A stretch of DNA of 12,873 bases from Avidehalobacter sp964569265 (lineage in GTDB: Bacteria; Bacillota; Dehalobacteriia; UBA4068; UBA4997). The position numbers were made by a program, and so were the translations under genes. Positions 1-4,867 of this stretch are shown here, piece after piece. The DNA lies in NCBI GenBank assembly GCA_964569265.1, contig CAZMTO010000036.1, positions 1-12,873 of the forward strand. Direction: 5' to 3'. Position 1 is the stretch's first letter. Each line of letters starts with the position of its first letter. A model generated the notes under the pieces. That model worked only from the letters and a program-made list of their open reading frames with translations, made no database searches and had not been told where the DNA came from.

Positions 1-43
1 TCGGCACGCTTCGCACAATGTCGGGCAAAGTTAGTTTATTCAT
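1..43 (-). CDS. Possible start of a gene running off the left edge
   Basis: An ATG at 43-41 opens a reading frame of 14 codons (MNKLTLPDIVRSVP) that continues out of the window. It sits just downstream of a very good promoter (55-83), and the predicted transcript start near 48 would leave only about 5 nt of leader and no Shine-Dalgarno site. That is unlike every other gene here, all of which have purine-rich ribosome sites. The frame may therefore be real and nearly leaderless, or the transcript may be non-coding or start translation further on. The product cannot be identified. Confidence 0.2.
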   Translation of the reverse strand, partial: MNKLTLPDIVRSVP

Positions 44-54
44 TTACTGTGACT

Positions 55-83
55 ATTATATCATCATACCTGGCAAATTTCAA
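55..83 (-). promoter_or_regulatory. Strong sigma-A-type promoter, directed off the left edge
   Basis: On the minus strand the sequence reads TTGAAA (83-78), a 17-nt spacer, then a perfect TATAAT (60-55). Expected start of transcription is about position 48. It lies downstream of the aspS terminator, so it begins a new transcription unit. The rest of 84-132 is AT-rich and shows no other feature. Confidence 0.7.
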
Positions 84-132
84 TAATTTTTACAAATATA
101 TACGACACTATTTTACCCGCAAATTTTGGTAT

Positions 133-166
133 AAAAAAGCAGGGCAATATTAACAATTACCCTGCT
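133..166 (-). terminator. Intrinsic terminator of aspS
   Basis: In the minus-strand transcript an 11-bp stem (arms 166-156 and 148-138, core AGCAGGG/CCCTGCT with one G-U pair) closes a 7-nt loop and is followed directly by a run of T (138-133). It begins 11 nt after the aspS stop codon, the position expected for the end of the transcript. Confidence 0.93.
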
Positions 167-177
167 TATAGCGCAAA

Positions 178-1980
178 TTATTTGTTTTTGTCGGCCTTAG
201 CCTGCATAGATATTCTGATAGCCAGCTCTTTAAGCTGCTTGTCGGTAACCTCGCCGGGGGCAGCCGTCAGCATACAAGCCGCGCTCTGCGTTTTGGGGAA
301 AGCAATAACGTCGCGGATACTTTCGGCCTTGGTCATCAGCATAATCATACGGTCTAAGCCAAAGGCCATACCACCGTGCGGCGGCACACCGTATTCAAAT
401 GCATCAAGCAAAAAGCCAAAGTTTTCGTGCGCACGTTCTTTGGTAAAGCCCAAACATTCCAGCATCTTTTCCTGCAATTCCATACTGTGAATACGTATAG
501 AACCGCCGCCCAGCTCTACGCCGTTAAGCACCATATCATAGGCACGCGCGCGAACTTTGCCGGGCTCGTCGTCCAAAAATTCCACATCTTCCAGCATCGG
601 GCAGGTAAAGGGATGGTGCATTGCCGTGTAACGCTTTTCTTCCTCGGACCATTCCAGCAGCGGGAATTCAATTACCCAGCAGAAGTTGAACTCGTTTTCG
701 TCAATCAGGCCCTCTCGCTTGGCAATTTCACAACGCAGGTGACCCAGTGCATCGGCTACCACCAGCGGCTTGTCAGCTACAAACATCAGCAAGTCACCGG
801 GCTCGGCACCCATACGCTCGCACAAAGCCTGCAACTGTTCAGCCGTAAAGAACTTGCTGATAGAAGATTCCACACCGTTTTCGGTAACCTTTAACCAGGC
901 AAGCCCCTTAGCGCCGTAAATGGCCACATAAGCGGTCAGGGCGTCAATTTCACGGCGGGAATACTTAGCGCAGCCCTTGGCGTTAATGCCCTTTACACGG
1001 CCGCCGGACTTTGCTACGTTGGCAAATACCTTAAATTCACTGTCGATAACCAGATCGGCAACATCAATCAGGGGGATATCAAAGCGCAGGTCGGGCTTAT
1101 CCGAACCGTAGGTTTCCATAGCTTCGTGCCATGTAAGACGCTTAAAAGGCGTGGGAATCGTTACATTCAGCGCCTTTTTAAATACCTCGGCAACCATACC
1201 CTCCATCAGGGTCTGAATCTGCTCCTCGTCGATAAAGGACATTTCCAGGTCTACCTGTGTAAATTCCGGCTGACGGTCGGCACGCAGGTCTTCATCACGG
1301 AAGCAGCGGGCAATCTGGAAGTATTTATCAAAGCCGGATACCATTAACAACTGCTTGTACAACTGCGGCGACTGCGGCAAAGCGTAAAAGCTGCCCTGAT
1401 GCACACGGCTGGGCACCAGATAGTCACGCGCACCCTCGGGGGTGGATTTACCCAAAACCGGGGTTTCAATCTCTAAAAAACCGTGGCGGTTCAGGTAATC
1501 ACGCATAGCAAACGCCACATTATGGCGCAACTGCAAATTAGCCTGCATTTCCGGGCGGCGCAAATCCAAATAACGGTACTTTAAGCGCACCAGCTCGTCA
1601 ACATCAACACCGTCTTCAATGTAAAACGGCGGGGTTTTAGCCGCTGCCAGCACACGTACTTCGGTAATATACACTTCAATTTCACCGGTAGTAAGGTTGG
1701 GGTTTACGGTACCCTCCGGCCGCGGGCGCACCTTGCCCACTGCCGCCAAAACATACTCGTTACGCACGCGCTCGGCCTTGCTAAAGGCATCGGCGCCGCT
1801 TTCCGGGTCAAAAACTATCTGCACCAGGCCGGTACGGTCACGCAGGTCAATAAAAATCAACCCACCGTGGTCGCGGCGGCGCTGCACCCAGCCCATCAGC
1901 ACAACTTCGGTGCCAATATGCTGCGCGCCCACTTCTCCGCACATCATTGTGCGCTTTAATCCAGTTAACGCTTCACTCAT
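178..1980 (-). CDS. aspS: Aspartate--tRNA ligase, probably non-discriminating
   Basis: Class II aminoacyl-tRNA synthetase charging tRNA with aspartate in the cytoplasm; 600 aa, the usual bacterial length. An N-terminal OB-fold anticodon-binding domain (about 15-110) is followed by the catalytic domain, with QSPQLYKQLLM (203-213), motif 2 FRDEDLRADRQPEFTQVD (227-244), the bacterial GAD insertion, and motif 3 GLDR near the C-terminus. The start at 1980 is chosen because GGAGG (1992-1988) lies 7 nt upstream; an in-frame ATG at 2016 would add 12 residues but has no good ribosome site. H38 in RRRDHGG and G90 in RPEG match the pattern I recall for non-discriminating AspRS such as that of Pseudomonas, which also makes Asp-tRNA(Asn) for GatCAB amidation. 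That sub-type is an inference. The gene has its own promoter (2040-2067) and terminator. Confidence 0.97.
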   Translation of the reverse strand: MSEALTGLKRTMMCGEVGAQHIGTEVVLMGWVQRRRDHGGLIFIDLRDRTGLVQIVFDPESGADAFSKAERVRNEYVLAAVGKVRPRPEGTVNPNLTTGEIEVYITEVRVLAAAKTPPFYIEDGVDVDELVRLKYRYLDLRRPEMQANLQLRHNVAFAMRDYLNRHGFLEIETPVLGKSTPEGARDYLVPSRVHQGSFYALPQSPQLYKQLLMVSGFDKYFQIARCFRDEDLRADRQPEFTQVDLEMSFIDEEQIQTLMEGMVAEVFKKALNVTIPTPFKRLTWHEAMETYGSDKPDLRFDIPLIDVADLVIDSEFKVFANVAKSGGRVKGINAKGCAKYSRREIDALTAYVAIYGAKGLAWLKVTENGVESSISKFFTAEQLQALCERMGAEPGDLLMFVADKPLVVADALGHLRCEIAKREGLIDENEFNFCWVIEFPLLEWSEEEKRYTAMHHPFTCPMLEDVEFLDDEPGKVRARAYDMVLNGVELGGGSIRIHSMELQEKMLECLGFTKERAHENFGFLLDAFEYGVPPHGGMAFGLDRMIMLMTKAESIRDVIAFPKTQSAACMLTAAPGEVTDKQLKELAIRISMQAKADKNK

Positions 1981-1987
1981 CAGTATT

Positions 1988-1992
1988 CCTCC
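1988..1992 (-). promoter_or_regulatory. Ribosome binding site fixing the aspS start
   Basis: GGAGG on the minus strand, 7 nt before the ATG at 1980. It decides for this start over the longer in-frame ATG at 2016. Confidence 0.85.
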
Positions 1993-2006
1993 AAGCCAAA
2001 ATAATT

Positions 2007-2021
2007 CGCCAAGCATTGGCG
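2007..2021 (-). other. Small hairpin in the aspS leader
   Basis: The minus strand reads CGCCAA TGC TTGGCG, a perfect 6-bp stem with a 3-nt loop, between the aspS promoter and its ribosome site. It has no T run and is not a terminator. It covers the alternative upstream ATG. A role in mRNA stability or translation is only a possibility. Confidence 0.5.
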
Positions 2022-2039
2022 TTTATTAACTAAATATAT

Positions 2040-2067
2040 ATTATAGCACAGTTTGCCGCACTTGCAA
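2040..2067 (-). promoter_or_regulatory. aspS promoter with extended -10
   Basis: Minus-strand TTGCAA (2067-2062), a 16-nt spacer, and TATAAT (2045-2040) preceded by TGC, giving a TGnTATAAT extended -10. It lies in the 94-nt gap between hisS and aspS, so aspS can be transcribed independently of hisS as well as by read-through. Confidence 0.75.
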
Positions 2068-2074
2068 ATAGAAA

Positions 2075-3337
2075 TCAGCCAATTTTTGCCGAAATTACCG
2101 CCGCAATGTCGTCAAGTGCAACCTCCTGCTGAGAGCTGTCGCTCATATCGCGCAGCTGCACCGTGCCGCGTGCCAGCTCGTCGCCGCCAACCACCACGGT
2201 ATAAGCCGCATCAAATTTATCGGCATACTTAAACTGCGCCTTTAAGCTTCGGCCCAGCAGGTCTACCCCGGTTACAATACCGGCGCGGCGCAGGTCGGTA
2301 GCCAGCTTAAAGCACACCGGCTCCGCAGATTTTTCCAGCGCGGCCACAAACACCTGCATTTTGGGCGCTATGGGCAGTTCAATATTTTGCGCCTTTAAGG
2401 CATTAAACACACGTTCCATACCCAGCGCAAAGCCAACACCGGGCGTGGGGTTGCCGCCAATCTCCTCTACCAGACGATTATAACGCCCGCCGCCGCAAAC
2501 CGCACTCTGCGCACCGATGTCGGAAAGCAGAATTTCGAATGCAGTGTTGGTGTAATAATCCAGCCCGCGCACCAAACGTTCGTTGATTTTGTAAGGTATG
2601 CCAACAGCATCCAAATGGGCCAGCACCTGTTCAAAATGCTCGCGACAATCGTCACACAGGGCATCTATGGTTGTAGGCGCGCCCACCAGCAGCGCCTGAC
2701 AATCGGGGTTTTTGCAGTCTAAAATACGCAGCGGGTTTTTTTCGTAGCGATCCTTACAGGTGTCACACAGTTTATCGTAATTGGGGCGCAAAAAATCCTG
2801 CAAAGCCTTACGGTACAGGGGCCGGCAATGTGGGCACCCCACCGAATTTACGTTTAATTCCAGATTTTTTAAGCCCAAACGGCTGTAAAATTCCCACGCC
2901 AGCGTAATAATCTCGGCATCGGCCGCCGGAGAAGCCGCACCAAAACATTCTATGCCAAACTGATGGAATTGACGGAACCGCCCGGCCTGCGGACGTTCGT
3001 AGCGGAACATCGGTCCAATGTAATACAGCTTAGTGGGCTGCGCTTCGGCATACAGCTTGTTTTCTACATAAGCGCGCACCGCCGAAGCCGTATTTTCCGG
3101 TCGCAGGGTAACACTGCGGCCGCCGGCATCATCAAAGGTATACATCTCCTTTTGTACAATATCGGTGGTATCACCCACGCCGCGCAAAAACAGCTCGGTT
3201 TCCTCAAAAATCGGTGTACGGATTTCCTCGTAGCCAAATTCTCGGCACAGGCTACGCAGCAAATTTTCTACATATTGCCATTTGGCGGTATCCGCCGGCA
3301 AAAAATCGTTAGTACCTCTTGGTCTTTTGGTAAGCAT
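2075..3337 (-). CDS. hisS: Histidine--tRNA ligase
   Basis: Class II synthetase that activates histidine and charges tRNA-His; 420 aa, normal for bacteria. Visible are the N-terminal RPRGTND, LRGVGDTTDIVQKEMYTF (51-68), motif 2 with FRYERPQAGRFRQFHQFG (111-128), the histidine-specific RLVRGLDYY (254-262) and motif 3 GVGFALGMERV (300-310); a C-terminal anticodon-binding domain follows. The insertion between motif 2 and RLVRGLDYY holds four cysteine pairs (C168/C171, C191/C194, C208/C213, C228/C231), which could bind zinc; the LDCK and NPLR elements are common in Bacillota HisRS. The start at 3337 is preferred because GGGGG (3350-3346) lies 8 nt upstream. An ATG at 3352 is in frame but overlaps that ribosome site. 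The gene starts 20 nt after the hydrolase stop codon, so the two are probably co-transcribed. Confidence 0.97.
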   Translation of the reverse strand: MLTKRPRGTNDFLPADTAKWQYVENLLRSLCREFGYEEIRTPIFEETELFLRGVGDTTDIVQKEMYTFDDAGGRSVTLRPENTASAVRAYVENKLYAEAQPTKLYYIGPMFRYERPQAGRFRQFHQFGIECFGAASPAADAEIITLAWEFYSRLGLKNLELNVNSVGCPHCRPLYRKALQDFLRPNYDKLCDTCKDRYEKNPLRILDCKNPDCQALLVGAPTTIDALCDDCREHFEQVLAHLDAVGIPYKINERLVRGLDYYTNTAFEILLSDIGAQSAVCGGGRYNRLVEEIGGNPTPGVGFALGMERVFNALKAQNIELPIAPKMQVFVAALEKSAEPVCFKLATDLRRAGIVTGVDLLGRSLKAQFKYADKFDAAYTVVVGGDELARGTVQLRDMSDSSQQEVALDDIAAVISAKIG

Positions 3338-3345
3338 AAATGTAT

Positions 3346-3350
3346 CCCCC
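3346..3350 (-). promoter_or_regulatory. Ribosome binding site fixing the hisS start
   Basis: GGGGG followed by A on the minus strand, 8 nt before the ATG at 3337. The alternative ATG at 3352 shares a base with this site and would have no ribosome site of its own. Confidence 0.7.
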
Positions 3351-3357
3351 ATTAAAA

Positions 3358-4023
3358 TTACCGCAAAAACGGATTATATTGCTTTTCATCGGCTATAAAA
3401 GTGTGCGCGCCGTGCCCCGGAAACACCGGCAATTCATCGGCCAGCACAAACAGCTTGCTGCGTATGGATTGCAGCAGTTCGGCATAATCGCCGCCGGGCA
3501 GGTCTGTGCGCCCGATAGAAAGCTGAAACAGAGTATCACCGGCAAACACCAGCTCGTCGGCAGCAGCCCCGGCCACCACTATGCAAATGCCGCCCCTGGT
3601 GTGCCCCGGCGTGTGCAAAATGCGCAGCTTGTAGGCCCCAAGCTCCAGCTCGTCACCGTCGGCCAGCAACCTGTCCGCCTTAGACGGCTTAAAACGCACC
3701 CGAAAATTGGCATCAGCACCTTGCTCCAGCATTTTGGCATCAGCCGCGTGTATAAGTATCGGCGCACCGGTGTAGGCTGCCAAATCGGCGTTGGCCCCAA
3801 TGTGATCCCAATGGCCGTGCGTGTTAATAATGTATTTTACCGGATATTCCAGCGCATCAATTACCTTTTTAAGCAGCCCAAAATCACCGGCAGGGTCAAC
3901 TACCAGCATTTGTTTGGCGGTTTTGTCGGCCAGCAAATAGCAGTTGGTGCCGATTTCTCCCAGCTCTAACTTGATAAGCTGCAAATTTGGGTTTTTAAGC
4001 TTATATTCCACTTGATTTGCCAT
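3358..4023 (-). CDS. Metallo-beta-lactamase-fold hydrolase, glyoxalase-II-like
   Basis: A 221-aa cytoplasmic hydrolase of the metallo-beta-lactamase superfamily, with no signal peptide. The zinc-binding residues are complete: THGHWDH (68-74, H69/H71/D73/H74), H141 in TPGHTRGG, D163 in FAGDTLF and H204 in FPGHG. The element GRTDLPGGD (171-179) and the short length resemble the YcbL/GloB-like group, whose members hydrolyse S-D-lactoylglutathione or other thioesters. The true substrate here is not known. The start at 4023 has AGGAG 7 nt upstream; the reading frame extends to a TTG at 4062, which has no ribosome site. Homologues often sit between dtd and hisS in Bacillota, as here. The 397-nt gap before it is full of repeats, so it may need its own promoter; I could not find a convincing one. 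Confidence 0.9.
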   Translation of the reverse strand: MANQVEYKLKNPNLQLIKLELGEIGTNCYLLADKTAKQMLVVDPAGDFGLLKKVIDALEYPVKYIINTHGHWDHIGANADLAAYTGAPILIHAADAKMLEQGADANFRVRFKPSKADRLLADGDELELGAYKLRILHTPGHTRGGICIVVAGAAADELVFAGDTLFQLSIGRTDLPGGDYAELLQSIRSKLFVLADELPVFPGHGAHTFIADEKQYNPFLR

Positions 4024-4030
4024 ATTAAAG

Positions 4031-4035
4031 CTCCT
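4031..4035 (-). promoter_or_regulatory. Ribosome binding site fixing the hydrolase start
   Basis: AGGAG on the minus strand, 7 nt before the ATG at 4023. It rules out the TTG at 4062, which would extend the protein by 13 residues. Confidence 0.85.
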
Positions 4036-4067
4036 TATTTTTAACGGTATTGTGTTGGGCAATATTT

Positions 4068-4083
4068 TGCGCCATGCGGCGCA
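4068..4083. other. GC-rich hairpin upstream of the hydrolase gene
   Basis: TGCGCC ATGC GGCGCA on the plus strand: a perfect 6-bp stem with a 4-nt loop, 45 nt upstream of the hydrolase start. No T run follows it on the minus strand, so it is not a normal terminator for dtd. On the plus strand a T run comes only after a further 13 nt. Confidence 0.5.
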
Positions 4084-4119
4084 TCTTGTATAAGTTTTTC
4101 AATCAAGGCTGAACAGACG

Positions 4120-4176
4120 ATTATCTATTCCCGCCCACCGCCCTGTATACGCCCTGCGGCGCGTTTTTTAGATAAT
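4120..4176. repeat. GC-rich intergenic repeat, left copy
   Basis: The 41-nt core at 4122-4162 matches 12686-12726 at 39 of 41 positions, in the same orientation. In this copy an 8-bp inverted repeat, ATTATCTA (4120-4127) and TAGATAAT (4169-4176), brackets the core, so the unit could fold as a stem around a GC-rich interior. The inner CGCC-CTGC-GGCG followed by a T run looks like a weak plus-strand terminator, but no plus-strand gene precedes it. Confidence 0.75.
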
Positions 4177-4182
4177 GCACCC

Positions 4183-4298
4183 AAAGTTAAGGAATTGCAA
4201 GAGTGGTACAGGCAACCTTTGTTAGCATACCAGAATGGCAAATGTGCGCCATATGCAAGCACGACACAGCAGATGGGGTGCAGTTGCCGATTAACCAC
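4183..4298. repeat. First palindromic repeat variant
   Basis: The left end (4183-4211) matches 4301-4329 at 28 of 29 positions, 118 nt apart. The interior differs from the second element. The unit can still fold: GTGGT (4202-4206) with ACCAC (4294-4298), GGCAAC (4211-4216) with GTTGCC (4283-4288), and an inner hairpin pairing GCATA and TGGC (4225-4239) with GCCA and TATGC (4248-4256). The right side (from about 4263, CAGCAGATG) resembles the right arm of the second element and of 12624-12658. Its centre resembles the 40-nt tandem unit at 12752-12831. Confidence 0.65.
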
Positions 4299-4308
4299 CT
4301 AAAGTCAA

Positions 4309-4428
4309 GGAATTGCAAGAGTGGTACAGATACGCGAAGTCAGTTGACGAATCGCAGGAGGCGTACTAAAGTACGCCGACAAGTGAGGAAACTGACGACA
4401 AAGTAGATGTGCCGCTATTGTCAATTCC
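4309..4428. repeat. 120-nt centred imperfect palindrome, MITE/REP-like
   Basis: The element starts GGAATTG (4309) and ends CAATTCC (4428). Its terminal inverted repeats align at about 20 of 26 columns with one gap. Inside are GTCAGTT (4339-4345) pairing with AACTGAC (4390-4396), and a perfect central hairpin GGCGTAC-TAAA-GTACGCC (4360-4377). The central loop and both ends share the same midpoint, 4368.5. A related right end recurs at 12642-12658. The last 8 nt lie inside dtd and include its stop codon. There is no open frame that could be a transposase, so if mobile it is non-autonomous. Confidence 0.8.
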
Positions 4429-4867
4429 GGGTATCAAGAATAATAGTAACCGGCCCATCATTATATATCTCCACCAACATATCCGTGCGAAAAACCCCGG
4501 TTTGCACCGGCACGGATTTTTTCGCCTCGTCCACAAAAACCTGATAAAGCGCCTCGGCTTCTGCCGGTTTGGCAGCCTCCGTAAAGCTGGGTCGGCGCCC
4601 GCGGCGGCAATCGGCCAGCAAAGTAAACTGCGACACCGCCAGCATTTGGCCGCCTACGTCCGTCAGGCTTAAATTCATTTTATCGTTTTCATCCTCAAAA
4701 ATACGCAGGCCAACTATTTTGTCCGCCAGATAAAGCGCATCGGCTGCCGTATCACCTTCGGCCACACCCAACAGCACCACCAGCCCACGGTTTATGCGGC
4801 CGCTTACCTCGCCGGTTGCCTGCTGCGTTACCGCCGCTGTTGTCACACGCTGCACCACAGCCCTCAT
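4421..4867 (-). CDS. dtd: D-aminoacyl-tRNA deacylase
   Basis: Hydrolyses D-amino acids (and glycine from tRNA-Ala) from mischarged tRNAs, protecting translation; cytoplasmic homodimer. At 148 aa it has normal length. Both family signatures are present: SQFTLLADCRRGRRPSF (79-95) and the Gly-cisPro loop in NDGPVT (136-141), which confers chirality-based proofreading. The start ATG at 4867 overlaps the rel stop codon in an ATGA, so the two are translationally coupled. The stop codon lies in the end of the palindromic repeat 4309-4428. The last codons (R-N-stop) are therefore partly repeat-derived, but the length and C-terminal position still match the family, so function should be intact. Confidence 0.96.
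   Translation of the reverse strand: MRAVVQRVTTAAVTQQATGEVSGRINRGLVVLLGVAEGDTAADALYLADKIVGLRIFEDENDKMNLSLTDVGGQMLAVSQFTLLADCRRGRRPSFTEAAKPAEAEALYQVFVDEAKKSVPVQTGVFRTDMLVEIYNDGPVTIILDTRN

Larger units (their letters stand above)
4024..4420. repeat. Repeat-filled gap between dtd and the hydrolase gene
   Basis: About 400 nt with no credible gene on either strand. From left to right it holds the hydrolase ribosome site, a GC hairpin (4068-4083), a GC-rich block shared with the other gap (4120-4176), a first palindromic repeat variant (4183-4298), and a 120-nt palindrome (4309-4428). Short open frames crossing it are low-complexity read-through of the repeats. Any transcript running from dtd into the hydrolase gene would carry all of these as RNA hairpins. 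Confidence 0.8.

Noticed and set aside
4301..4340. GAGTGGTACAGATACGCG resembles the T-box specifier of tRNA-synthetase leaders
   Set aside because: It is on the plus strand while hisS and all other genes are on the minus strand. No specifier stem or antiterminator-terminator pair is visible, and the same motif recurs as part of the repeat at 4192-4211.
4203..4406. 67-codon plus-strand frame in the left gap
   Set aside because: It crosses both palindromic units and shows only repeat-derived sequence; no start signal.
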